A DNA stretch of 64,000 bases from Phoebastria nigripes (lineage: Eukaryota; Chordata; Aves; Procellariiformes; Diomedeidae). The notes beneath the pieces were generated by a model. The model searched no databases. It was not told where the DNA came from and saw nothing but the letters and a program-made list of their open reading frames with translations. Location: assembly GCA_035582835.1 (NCBI GenBank), contig JAYKAV010000500.1, forward strand, positions 253,924 through 317,923. The letters run 5' to 3'. Both the position numbers and the translations under genes were made by a program. The first letter of the stretch is position 1. The number at the start of each line of letters is the position of its first letter. Shown in pieces: positions 13,301-25,120 of the stretch.

Positions 13301-16300
13301 CTTGCTTGAAGTGCCAAATTAGCTAAGAATGGTGACACTCTGCTAGTGTTCTCTTGTCTGCTCAGATAGAAGGGCATAAACCATTGCTCTTTATAGGCAG
13401 GGGTAGCTCGTTATCCTGGGACAAGGCTGTTTCTAATGCTTGAACTGTGAGCCAGAAGCATTTTAAATATTTACTAGACAGTTAAAATACAGGGGATGCT
13501 GCCTTGCCGTATCAGGCATCACACCAGGAATCAGCATGAAGGAAACATTTCCTCCAGGGTAGCTGCAGTGGAGCTGAAAGCAAGCAGCAAGGCCGAGGGT
13601 TTGCTTTCAGGAGACTAGTCCTAAAGCACTTGTAAGATCTCGTGCAAGAACAAATACCCATCATCTGCTCTGAGGCAGCATGGGTTTTGTGGAGTGAGTA
13701 CAGAGGCCCAAAGGGCACCTCTGGGCACAGAGATGTCAGTGCCTGCTCTTGCCAGGAGCCTACACAGTGTGGTGCAGCAAATGCAAGGTGAGGGGGCACT
13801 TCATCTCAGCATCTTCTGGGAGGTGGAGGCAGGGGCTCCTCTGGGCCCAGTCTAAGACTCTGGACCTTCCCTCCTGGTTGTGCCTTTTCAGTAACAGTTG
13901 TGCTTTGGAGGATGAGAAAAGAACCTGCCATGAACTACTAATTCACCCATTACATTGGACAGTGGAATGACTGTTCAGGTGCCCTCAAAGTCTCTATCAT
14001 GAGATGGCTGCTTGAAAATTACTCGTAGGTGGGAGAGGAAACTTGCCAGTCTTCAGCCCACAGCAAGACGTAGATTTTTGACTATATAGTTAATGTCTGC
14101 TCCTTTTAGTAACAACATTAAGGCAAGTATCCTTGAGATAACAACTTGGGCCATGTGCTTCCCTTTCCCTGCCTTCCCCTGCAGCAAAAAGAAACAGCTG
14201 TTGAAATATTTTTAGTTATAATCTGGTGGACATGAAAATAACCATGTGTCTGTGCACACATTTTACTGTCTTTATGGTTGTGTTTGTGCCTACAGCCAGA
14301 CCACCTAGTGCTGGGAGCCCATCAGATGGCAGCAAGGCAGGGCTGATGGCTGACTGGGGTAAGCACTGAAGTGGGAGGCTTCCAAGACACATTTAGCTCA
14401 TGCAGGCAGTAGTAATGGGTGACTCAGGAAGTGGCTTGGCCATTTCTGCTGCGTGCAACTTCCCAGGACAGCAAGGACAAAGCCCCACAAAAGCTACAAC
14501 TGTGAGAGGTGGTGGAATCTGCACCCCATTCCAGTGGCACCCCTCTGTCCTGTCTTGTCCAGCCACTAAAGCTCTCATTGCAGAGGTGCCTACTGGGTCT
14601 GTTGTTACACAAGTGTAAGCGGCCTGGTTACACAAGTTTCTAGTTTGGGTCCTGCTGCAAATCAGGGTTTAAAACTCCCGGGGATTTTTTTGTGTGTGTG
14701 AGTTGTGAAATGATGTCCGCAGACATTCTAAGCAGACCACAGCATTTTGATGGAAGCCAGGGTTTGAATCAAAACCACCTCATTTCCCTCCAAAGCCTGT
14801 CTCCCTGTCAGACTTATCTGGATCCCATTAGAAATGTGTTAATCAGAGAAAAATGACATGCCTCTACTCTGAGGTACATATAAATTTAGTGTGACATTGA
14901 GAGAGACCCAATGCTCCATTCTTCAGCAGAAGGCCTGTGCTCCTGCTGTAAATGCAGGGAGATTTGAGATTCTTTTTTATTACCGGGACTCTGGTGATAA
15001 CCTCCAGCAATGGCTAGCATAGTTTCCTAGCCCTATAGCTGTCGCATTAGTGGTTGTTATGTTTCTTTTACTTGGCTTTGTTACGTGAAAACAATAGTTA
15101 ATACTTCTGTTAGGAAGGAAAGCTCAGCTTTTTTTTTTTCCCCTGGCAANAGGAAGAGTGATGTTGGAAAGAAGTTTTCTAAGCTGTTCCTGAAGTGTGG
15201 TATGGTCACGAACCAAGGACTGTTTGGTATAGAAGGCATCACCAGTTGGTACAATTACATGTAATATTTGAAATATTTTCTTATAGGTGTGAGAGAACTG
15301 TCAGTCTTGGAAAGACATGCTTCTGTTCCTCAGGGTTTTGGGTAGAGGCAGCAGTGAGAGCAGGAGGAAGGTTTGCTCTCTGACTTTGCCTAATTATTCC
15401 TGAGGCAGAACTGTTCTTGGGAACAAGGCGCTCAAATCAGGCTGTGATTGCTGGAAGTGGGCTCACTGGTGTCCTGTTGGTAGTGCGACTAAGTCCTGCA
15501 GTATTTGGTGGGATTTTTTCTTCCAGATGCTGAAAGAAATGGATTTTTGTGCAATTTGAGCTCTCATTTTAGAAAAGATCTTTCTAATCTTTGTGGTTAT
15601 GTGAGAACTTTTTAAAACATGAAATGAATGCAGCCTAATGGGTCAGAAACCAGAAAGCAAAGAAAGAGAAACCAAACTGTATCTCCTCTTTATCACATGA
15701 TCGGTCTGGGGAGGAAGAATGAGTCATTATTTTTTAGCACATGAAATTGGCAATGCACACTGTGATTACCCCTGTTCCAAGCCTGCTTATACACACAGAT
15801 AAAATGAGCTACACTTAGCACTTGCCCAGGCTCTGTGGCACTGATCTGTCCTCCACCGGGAGGCTGAAGACACCGGCAATTTTTTGTGAGAGGTGGGAGA
15901 AGAGAACATGACCAGGAACTGCACTGGCTGTGGCGCTTGTCCCTGGGGCTGGAGTTAGATGGACACTCCCCATCTGTGGAATGGTGCTAATTGCTCTGCA
16001 TCCCCTCCGTGTGCCTACACGTGCACACACTGAACCCCATGGGCTGCTCGTGCTCGTTTTTCAAGCCTCCTTCTCAATATGTCTAACCTATTTAGGAGTC
16101 AGTAACTTGGAAGAAATTTTAATGTTAGTAGTTTAAGACTCAGGTCTCTCATTTTAATTACTGTGTGTTAGTCAAAATTATCTTGCCTTCTGAGGCAGAT
16201 AAAATCAGAACAAAGACAGATACACAGGAAGAGCAAGCTTTTAAAGTTAGAGAGCAGTTGTTTGTTCAGTATAAGCTCCCCCTAGAACTAAGAGATGGAA

Positions 16301-16519
16301 AAATCTTGCTGGGCTGGAAGGCACTGTAGTTCATCAGGATAAGTACACAGATGGTGAGAAGACGGAGGTGGACGCTTCATATCTGCTCTGTTTACAGCCA
16401 GGGTCAGGAGCAGAATGTTTTTCCCTCTCCTCGGGGTTTAGTGGCTGTATAAGCTGCACGTACCCCACTTTCCTAGAAAGGGGCCCTGTTTGTCAAGGTG
16501 ACAGGAATCCTTGGAGGAC
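7381..16519. other. Non-coding stretch with homopolymer runs, no gene seen
   Basis: No supported gene in about 9 kb. Visible structure is limited to homopolymers: C9 at 7591-7599, T10 at 12580-12589, G8 at 12857-12864 and T11 at 15129-15139. There is a 7-bp-arm hairpin at 7889-7906 (AGATTCT / AGAATCT) and a duplicated 9-mer GCTCCAATG at 9903-9911 and 9918-9926. A 173-codon open frame at 8997-9518 (+) has no recognisable domain and is opposed by a shorter frame. I treat it as chance. Single Ns lie at 8064, 10866 and 15150. Confidence 0.7.
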
Positions 16520-16546
16520 CCTTTCTCGGGTCCCAGCCGAGAAAGG
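16520..16546. repeat. Perfect 10-bp inverted repeat (hairpin)
   Basis: Arms CCTTTCTCGG (16520-16529) and CCGAGAAAGG (16537-16546) are perfectly complementary around a 7-base loop GTCCCAG. The loop sequence continues into a direct repeat GTCCCAGCC that recurs at 16546-16554. No transcription unit is evident, so I do not call it a terminator or RNA gene. Confidence 0.85.
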
Positions 16547-16554
16547 TCCCAGCC

Positions 16555-19500
16555 AGCCCAGAGCTGAAGCAGCATTTTAGGTTGTAGTTTCCAGATTCAT
16601 CAACTTCTGCTTTAATTCTTGGTGCTCACAGTTTTAACTTTTAAAACTCTGCCACTTTATGATCTCCACCTCTGAGATCCCTGTTATCCCTGTTGTGCAA
16701 TTACTGTGGATCAGAGTTGAATCTATTTTTACCCTCTTGTTTTTCCCTTCAGTTTGTAATGCCTCTGGGAGTGAGTTCTGGGAAGAATCTGCTTTGGTTT
16801 TAAGCTGTATGGTGCCGCCTCCTCTCCCATTATCACTCTCTGGTTTCAATGGCCCCATTGTGCTGTCTGTACTGGCACTTTGCTTGGTTTGAAGTGTGGG
16901 TAAGAAGTTGCTCTGTCCCTCTAGTTTTATTCTGTCACTCACAGCACTGACCTTCTACCCGGGAGCTCTTTGAATGGAGCGGCTATTTCTCCTGCCTGCA
17001 CACCTGACAGCACTCGAAGTGGCAGGTACAAACTGCCACGAAGCTTTCCTGCAGTCCTGCCAACACCTGCTCTCACACCGCTGTGCCTGCTTTGCCTTAC
17101 TGTAGTGCTTCTTTCTTGGCNGAGAGGAGTCGTGGATCCTGCAGATCCTGTGTCTTTAGTACTTTGGCACATGAGATTTCTTTCAGGACTTCTTCCTTGT
17201 GAAATTTTGGCTTCTGCCACTGATTGAGAAAGAACACGAAAAAAATTCTGATGATGCAAAAAATGCTGTAAAGTAGAATTATTTTAATGTAATTACTTTC
17301 TGACTGCATTAAACCCTTTCCATTGTGCATTTCTCAGGCTTTATTGAATCCCAGCCAATTTCCTTCAGCTTTGTCTCATTTCCCTTCAAAGTCGGCTTTT
17401 CTCAGCTCCAAGATATTTGTGTTGCTGCCCTTTCTGCAGCCCTCATCTGCATTTCAAACCTGGTGAGAGATTGCCATCCCTGTATCTTAGGTATCTCTGT
17501 AGTCATTTAGTACACCTGGCTCACATCCAGCCCTTGGATGCAGAATTGTCTCTGATCTGGCTGACAGTGTAAAGCAGCTGCTCTCCTGTACTATCCCCAG
17601 GAGCACAGTCCCTTCCGTAAGTGTCCCGTTGTTTCCCAAATGAAGTAAAATCCCCCCTGGACCACACTGCTTGCCCTGTTGACAGACCTCCCAAGTCTTT
17701 TCCCCTTCCTTTTCTTTTCTTGCCCAACTATCAATCGTGTTGTTTGGTCCTTTCTTCAGATGCTGAAAATCTGTGCCCATATGCTAGCTGCAGCCGGGGG
17801 TAGTCACGTAAGTCACATAGCGGTGTGTGCTTGCTGGTGGGGCAGTGCATGCACGGAGACAGGGCAGATTCTGAATCTTTGTATCAGACAGTTGGATGCA
17901 CTTCGGATGAATATTTAAGATCTTGATGTGAGCACTGGGCTAATGAATTGCAGTTCTAGCATTCACTGCAGAAGTGTCACAAACATTTGCTTAAAATTTG
18001 TTTTGAACATGTACGGCGTTTTTCTCTTAGTTTACTCAGTTCTGTTTTTTTCTGCATCTTACTTACTTTGGACTGTGAAACTACACTAGTTATTTTCATT
18101 TTTTTTTGTTTTGAATAAATTTCATTTTACTATTCTGCAGACAGAATGATACCACAGACTGTTTTCTTTACCTCCTGGAGACATTATCTTATTAATGCTT
18201 TCTAAACCGTTTACTTTTTATTGGTTTTATTTCTACAAAAGCTTGGACTTGAAGCCTACAGCCACCGTTCAAAAGTGGGGTATTAATTGTGACCAATGTG
18301 CACTATGCTGAAATTAAGAGTGGGATTAGATGGGGAGAGTTTTCNGTATACTCAGAGTGCACAAATCCTGCTAAACTCTTACAGTGCTGATCTCTTCCTG
18401 GATGTCTCCCTGGAAGAATTTCTCTCTGCCTCCCTTAAAGCACCATTCCTGAGTTAGTCAGATCTGTGGCCCACATTCACGCTGTTTCAAATGGCAGCAT
18501 CCCATCCCCCTGAAGTTGTCTTATAAAGCCATTCTCAATCTAGCAGCGTTAGCCCACGTGATGGGTGAATCCAGGTCAGAGAGCATGGTCCCTTCACATC
18601 TGCTCGATGCTTGCTGCTGACATTTTCATTCAGCCTGCCTGTACTGGGCAGCGATGGAGGTCTATAAAGGGGGGACAGAAACATCTTTCTGCTGGGGGAG
18701 GACAATGGCAGGACCTCCCAGTAACTGCAGCTGTGTCGGGGCTCTGAATACAACGGGCCACTCTTGGCAGTGCTACTGAGGTCTGGCTCTTGGAAAGCAG
18801 CACTGTGATTCAGCTGTCACTCAGCTCCCAGCAAAGGGAGCTTTGAAAAGGCGCCTCTGCTGCTCTCCTGGAGTAGCAAATATTTCCTAGGCCTCTGCTG
18901 CTGAATGGGAGAGATTGCCATTGTCCTCCTTCCCCTCTCAAGCTTGCTGGGCTTGCTATAAATGGGCCTTTTGCAAGGGAACAATAAGCCCAGCGAAGGG
19001 TCCAGGTTGCACATGTCTGAGCAGTGAGAACACTCGAGCACTTTTTCATTGGCTCCTGTGATGTGAAAAGCTGTGCTGCCGACAGGGCAGGTTTATTTTC
19101 CAGCCACAGCTGTGGGTTTGTTTTCTCTCTCAGGTTGCGCTGCTCTGGGTGTACATCTGCATGTTTCAACTCATTTCCTAGAAAATATTTTCACCCCAAG
19201 ATTTCCTTTGGCCTCAGAAATCTGTTTCCTTTTGCAGCTCAAGCTCTGTGATGTGTTTGCAGTGAAACCCACAAGCCAGGTGGGACCAGCCTGCTTTCAC
19301 ATTTCTCTGCTGTGATAAACTTTGGCTTAGGTTTGATAGAATATCCCCAAACTTGTATTGCCTTGTGGTTTTGTGGCAAAACCACATGCACCTCTCCAAT
19401 TCAAACCTGGCTGAAAAGCCATGGCTGGGGCTGAGGTTCACAGTGAACTTTGGGGTTAATTCAGCTAGAAGACGACGTTCCTCAGTAATCCGTATGGAGG

Positions 19501-22329
19501 CAAAAGGTACAATTTTCTGCCTGGACCATGAGGGATCACAGAACATTTTCTAGTTTTCCTCTGACCTTCTCATGAAACTTTCAGCATCACAGAATTACAT
19601 GCTGCTTTTTGAATACGACTGATACTATTCCTGCCCTCTTCCCTCGCTAGCTGAAATAATGATTTTTGTGAGTACAGCATTGATTTGCAGGCATGTGTAA
19701 GTATACTGAAACTTATTCACTGGGAAGAAGGACTAGGTTCTACCAAGGAAGAAGTGGGTTTGGTCTCCCATTGGAAAAAGTATTCTGTCCAGTGGAATAC
19801 AATAAAGACTCTTATCACAGAGAGACAAATATGAACATGTCCTGTTACAATCTTCTCATCTGAAAACCAGAAATATAGCCATAATGATCTTTGGGTCACT
19901 TCGAAAACTGTCTTTTAGTTTTTAAACCCCACCCAGATCTCAAATACAGAATAATGTATTCACTTCCTCCACCTGCAATATTCACTTTTTAGGGTGTCTT
20001 ATAGCAATGACCTGTCTAAAAATGATGTAAGACAAAGGAACAGCATTCGGCGACTCACAGTATTCTTACTGCCCTAGAGTGCGGCTGACATGATTTGCTT
20101 TGTTTCCCGACATTGCATGTATAAATGCCTGAAAGAATAGAGAACTTTTCAGTATATATAATCTCTGCTTACATACACCTACAATCAATGTCAGCTTTTA
20201 TTTAAAAATACTATCAGAAAAATTAATTCTTTGTTCTTTTCAGATATTCTATGGTCTGATTTTCCTCCTGTGCTAGTCTTACTCTAGTGCAATTTGCAGT
20301 GGTGCTTTTCTTGATTTAGGCCTGTCTGAGTGAAAGGAGAATCAATGCTTCCTTTGCAAAGTGACTCAGACTGCAGCCTGGCCACACTAGCCCTGTCATC
20401 AAGAAGTTTGCAAAATTGAGGTGACCGCATACTGGCTGCAAGTCCAGGAGTTTTGCGCTGTAGCTTGTCCTCCAAATGCCAATGAGGAAAATCTCTTCGG
20501 AAGTTTCTGCCTTGCTCATCCCATTTACTGAAACTAAATTTCAAGAACCTAATCGGGCAGAGAGTGCAAAGGATGAAATGTTAGAAATCAAATTAATGAA
20601 GCTGAATCACCAATTTGTGACCTAGAAGACTATTAGGAGTGATCAGAATTAATTAACTCTCCTTTGCAGTGCTTCAGAGGAAGCCGGCAAGCTAGGCATG
20701 GAGACACAAAGGACATCAATGGGATCTGACTACCTGGACCATGTGAAGCAATGCAGCAAGGCTGCGCTCTGGCCCGAGCCTGGGCTCCAGGGGCTACTCG
20801 CGGAGCACAATTAGCAGAAGCAGAAGGGAGAGCTGCCATGGTTCCTTCTTGTGTCCTGCTCTTTCATGCTTATTCAGGGACATGTGGATGAAGCTGTGAA
20901 CACGCCGTCTATGAAGAAGCAGCAGTCCCGTTATCTGTGATGGGAGTGTAGGGGAGTCTAAGGAACTGAGTTATTGGTGGGATTTTGAATTTTCTAGTGG
21001 AACGACACTGACAATTCACAGGAAAGGTCTCATCACAGCTCCTATTTGATGAATTTGTTTCTTTGACTCAAGCTCTGTTTGCATTACTCTGCTTGCTCCT
21101 CCTTCTAGTGATCAGTACTGAATTAAAAAAATCTCACAGCAGTATGAATGTTCAGGAGGGAGACAGGAGCCCCTGCTCTTCCTCTGCACTTGCTTTTCTG
21201 ACCTGCAATGGCGTAATGACATACAGGTGCTTTGTGTCAGGATGGCCCTAGTGAGCAGGCCCGGAAGGCCCCCCAGCCTGGCCAAGAGGCAAGGATCTGT
21301 CCACGTAACAAAATGATTAACAGCTTGATTTCGGATTGTTAACTGGCATGTGGTACTCCCAAACTGCCCTTCCCAGCTGATGAAGATAAAGCAGGAAGCT
21401 GTGCAGCTCCCATCATCCACAGGACGTGCATCTCATCTCTCCATGGACGCTGCACTGAGATGTTCCCTGGGAGCAGTGTGTGGGAGAGGCTGCAGGACTG
21501 GGCCCCATCGCTCTGTGCTGCAGGATGGACTGGTTGCCTTATTTCCGTCCTGTCCTGTGATTTTTTGTGTTACGTGTTAGCATCAGCCACGGACAAAGGC
21601 AGGTTTGAGGTTTCCGATCGAAAGTGGCACTCACAATAGCGGCCATCTCACACTACATCTCAAAAGCCTGGCAGCAATCACCAGAAGCAGAGAAACCGCG
21701 ACACAGTATCTTGCTGATGTTTTGCTGATTTAATCAAAACCAGGATTAAGTCCTAAACACTTAAACAGGGAAAGATAATACACGCATCAAGTTGTAGCTT
21801 CTTGTCTTTCAAAGGTCAGAGTTTTAGACAGCTCTGGCTGATAGTTGCCAAAATAAATTGGTCATTTGGGATACTCAATGATACGAAGTCAACTTACCAA
21901 TTGATTTGAAGTGAATGTGAAAGGCAATACTTACTTTTAGTAATTCTTGAGAATTTTAAAGAAAATGAGTATTTCCCTCACCATTCTTTTTGGGGCAAAT
22001 ATGGAGAAAGAAGATATCTAATCATAATTATTTTCACTAACCGGAACTGCAGTGTTTCTTCTTGAGTTGATAAACTCTTTTTATACACTAAACAGCCCAT
22101 GGGAGGAAGAAAGAGGAGGGAAAGCTTGGTGAAGAGATGGCTTCAGTTTCTTGAATAATGCATTGTTTAGTAAATTGACTGTCCGATCAGGAAATAGTCC
22201 ACTGTATATGATCAACATCGACACTGTTAGCTGGACAACTTACAAAGAAGCATTTTGGAATTAATTTGATGATTATGAAAATGTTTTGGATCCTTTTGCT
22301 GAAGGCTAAATAAACACAATTAAAATATC
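16555..22329. other. Non-coding stretch, no gene seen
   Basis: No supported gene. Short open frames occur on both strands without recognisable families. A T9 run lies at 18099-18107. Single Ns lie at 17121 and 18345. Base composition alternates between moderately GC-rich patches (17.5-17.8, 18.6-19.0 and 21.2-21.5 kb) and AT-rich patches (19.9-20.3 and 21.7-22.3 kb). Confidence 0.7.
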
Positions 22330-22640
22330 CTTAGTTTTCAATGTGCTTTGTTCAGTTCATTAAGTGTAACTAGAGCTTCCAGTTATCTGCATTTAGTTTT
22401 TAAAAAAAATTGGAGGGTATTTTTAGAGCAATGTAAAGCTTATTGCTAATTACACCTGGGGGGAAATCTCATTAGATATTCATTTGCTTTCAGAGTTTAA
22501 AACAATTCTAATGAGCTGCATTAGTTGTGATAACACTGACTGACTCTCTCTTGTCTGCTCCCCCTGGCTTGTCTGAAACAAACAAAGCTTCGCTGGAGCC
22601 TGTAACTCAGCAAATGTGACCTTGGCTATCTTTGGGGTGG
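22330..22640. promoter_or_regulatory. Candidate conserved enhancer-like element
   Basis: This AT-rich island is dense in developmental transcription-factor core motifs. TAATTA (22447-22452) directly abuts an E-box CACCTG (22453-22458). A SOX-like AACAAT lies at 22501-22506, a GATA-like TGATAAC at 22528-22534, and AACAAAG (TCF/LEF- or SOX-like) at 22581-22587. Further ATTAG and TTCATTTGC cores lie between. It carries no open reading frame of note. A tight CpG cluster begins about 90 bp downstream. The texture is that of a deeply conserved vertebrate non-coding element. This is inferred from composition and motif density only, without any alignment. Confidence 0.38.
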
Positions 22641-22726
22641 AGGGGGAGGGAAGTGTAGTCCAGAGGACAAGGAGAGAGTTTGCTGCAGTAAGGGCTTGGA
22701 GCTGGAAGTGGCAGATGACCTTGCAG

Positions 22727-22833
22727 CCGGAACGCCGGACCAGGCGAGATGCGTTGTCCTGTCCCCGGCTGCACCACTGGCTGCTAGCGCAGTGCCAGGC
22801 AGTGCCGGGCAGCGCCAGTCTGCCTTTCCGGCG
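22727..22833. promoter_or_regulatory. Small CpG cluster
   Basis: Eleven CpG dinucleotides fall in roughly 107 bp, in an otherwise CpG-poor neighbourhood. It is too short for a classical CpG island. It sits immediately downstream of the AT-rich island at 22330-22640. It may mark an unmethylated regulatory element or a minor promoter, but no transcript structure is visible. An open frame across it (about 80 codons) has no recognisable domain. Confidence 0.35.
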
Positions 22834-24369
22834 TTTCCTGCCACTTTTGCTGAACTAATGTGTTAAGATCTTGGCAAGGCCGTAAGAGGCAGCCAAGCAA
22901 GCACCTGTGAGAGGCCTGACCTACTTTCTTCCCATACCGAATTAACCTTCCTATAGGCAATGCCTGGCCAGGTGGCTGCAGCTGGGGCTGGGGAGCCCTC
23001 AGACTCGGAGGAATTCAGGAAAACCCAGAGGAGCCGCTGTTTCCCCTTGACATAGCTGCTGCTCACAGTAGCCTGCAGTGTAGAGCTTTGTCAGCTGGTA
23101 TGGCTGCCTGGGACAATGCCATGAAGAGCTATCAGCTTGGTTCTCAGTCCTCTGCTCCACCAGCTGCCAGAAGGATTGCTGTTTTACCACTATTTATCCA
23201 GGAGATTGGAAGGGTTTCTGGTGAGGAACTGTCACTGCCTTGGATGACCTAAAACTGGGACAATGAAACAGCTCAAGCTGAAGTGAAGAGCTGGCTTGCC
23301 TTACCTAGTGTGAAGAACGCTGTAGTAGGGCAGATAGAGCAGAATCATTTTTACTTCTCCCTACATCGGTACATTTTGGATGAACTGGGCAGCCTGTGAG
23401 GAATTCAGTGTTTGCACCAGACACATAAATTATTTAGGCTGATCTTTTTCTCTCTCCCCACTAAGCCCCAACAATGACTCAAAACCAAGAACAACTTCTG
23501 CCCAAAATAAGTTTTGATCTTGCTCCTTTCCATTTGCTTTCCATAGCACCTTTGTCCAGGGCAATGTGAATATACAGAGGACAAAAATTACAACCACTCC
23601 ACACAACGTATTGTAACTAGCCCATGCAATCATTTGAATGTGTTTAAGTCAGCTCTTTCTAATCATGCAAAACAACATAGTGGCCTGGGAAAATACCTGT
23701 TTATGTGGCTATGTAAGCAACATAGGATATCATCTCCTCATCTGGCCTGCAGGGAAGGAAGCTGCTTGTGCACACACATATCTCTATAAATGGCATAGCA
23801 GAAAGGTGACTGTGAGCCGAGACACTCCTCTGGAGACCAAGGAGACTCAATGTGGATGTAAAGTGGCACATTGAGACAGGTTTACTGCTGCTTCTAGGCA
23901 GAGGCTATGAATTGAGCGGCAAGATAATGGTGTAGCAGTGATCACACACAGAGCAGGATATATGGGATTCTTTGGTAATTGGGGACATTTTGGCATTGGA
24001 GCTGAGCAGGGTGAGAACAAGCTGGCAGAGTCTGCATGTCAGCAGGAAGAAAAGGGCTGGCTGCAAAGATGGAAGCTAATTTTGTTTTAATCTATTGGTT
24101 GTGGAGTAGAGAAGAGGCAAGTAGAAATATCAGGCTTGGCTACTGGCAGAAGGAATACACCTGAGTCAGAGAGGAGCAGCCTGGACCAAAGTTGTAAGTA
24201 GAAAGGTGGAAACCAGACTTTATTCCTCAAAGAAAAAGAGAGCACAGAAAACAAAGCTTTCAGGGAGCTGGAGGGTGTGAAGTGGATGGTTGGTACCAAA
24301 CCCCCTACTCTATGGCTCTCTTATTAAAGAGGTTAAAGGAACTGTGGGTCTAAATTGGAAAGGTTTTCA
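22834..24369. other. Non-coding stretch, no gene seen
   Basis: No supported gene. The last few hundred bases (from about 24080) may belong to the degraded LINE that follows, because phrases such as a run around AGAGGTTAAAGGAACTG recall LINE ORF2 sequence. I could not align them with confidence. Confidence 0.6.
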
Positions 24370-25120
24370 CAGGCACTTCACAGAGCTGAAGTGTTTTGCA
24401 GGAGATTCCTCAAAGGTGGAAGGCGGACAGCCTCCCACCATTATTTAAGGAACGACCCAGATGTGCACCAGGGTCTTGCAGGGAAGTTCGTTTCCCTTCA
24501 GGTGAAGACAAGTCTTAGAAAATGTTTTAATAGATGAAAGGTGGCCTGTTGAGAAACGCACAGCGTGACCAAAGATAGCCAGTGTGGTTTCCGGAAAGGA
24601 CCTTTTCTGCCTCGCTAACTTTTGGAAATTTCTTTTTTTAGAACATATGCTCCTGTCGGCATAGACAAGAGGCTAAGCAGCAGTCAGGAGAGGCTTGGAT
24701 CTTCAGACAGTGTTTGACAGGGGTCCCACATCGGAGGTTAATGTCTAAAGGTGGGGAGTTGGAAAGGGGAAGAATTGGCTCACTGATTGAAAATTGGCCA
24801 GAGGACAGGAGCAGAGTGGGGAAAGGAGGCATAAATAGAAGCCTTTCAAGATGAAAGACAAGTTAATAAAGGAGCATATACTGTAGGAGACTGCACTGGC
24901 GGATCCTGGTCTTTCTGATAGTTACAGTGTATGAAAGACTTGGCTGAGGACGTAGAAAGCAAGTTCCTAGTTCGCAGATCACATCAGATTTGGGAGGAGT
25001 GGTGAATAATGAAGAATTCCAATACAGGCAAATTGGAGACCNCTTCTAGGCTTTGATATGACAGCAAACACAGACCCAGACAGAGCAATACATTTTACGG
25101 CAACATATTTGGTTACTGGT
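24370..25120 (+). mobile_element. Ancient, decayed CR1-like LINE fragment (reverse-transcriptase region)
   Basis: Several phrases occur in the order expected of the CR1-clade ORF2 reverse-transcriptase region, on the plus strand. Around 24403-24425 is sequence like the 'R-F-L-K-x-W-K' stretch. AGCCAGTGTGGTTTCCGGAA (24579 on) matches the 'S-Q-H/C-G-F-R-K-G' segment. CAGTGTTTGACAGGGTCCC-like sequence (about 24707-24727) matches the 'A-F-D-x-V-P' motif. GAAAATTGGCCAGAGGACAG (about 24787) matches 'N-W-L-x-D/G-R'. TTCGCAGATCACATCAGATT (about 24972) matches the catalytic 'F-A-D-D' region, with the second aspartate codon changed. Many stops, indels and substitutions interrupt it, so it codes for nothing. 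It is much more diverged than the CR1 copies at 42.9 and 55.7 kb and must be an old insertion. The left boundary is uncertain and may start near 24080. A single N lies at 25042. Confidence 0.7.

Noticed and set aside
14755..14785. GGGTTTGAATCAAAACC as a tRNA B-box-like signal
   Set aside because: No matching A box, no cloverleaf and no CCA/terminator context.
15955..16005. Possible MIR-like words (CTCCCCATCTGTGGAATGG)
   Set aside because: Resembles the MIR 3' part but is too short, and the expected upstream core is missing.
16305..16345. Possible minus-strand CR1 3' end (GGGCTGGAAGGCACTGTAGT)
   Set aside because: Loosely like the reverse of an old CR1 tail but with no terminal microrepeat and too few matching positions.
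21063..21251. Short frame whose N-terminus looks like a signal peptide (leucine-rich)
   Set aside because: It starts at a TTG, not ATG. The rest has no pattern, and hydrophobic leucine runs arise easily from CT-rich DNA.
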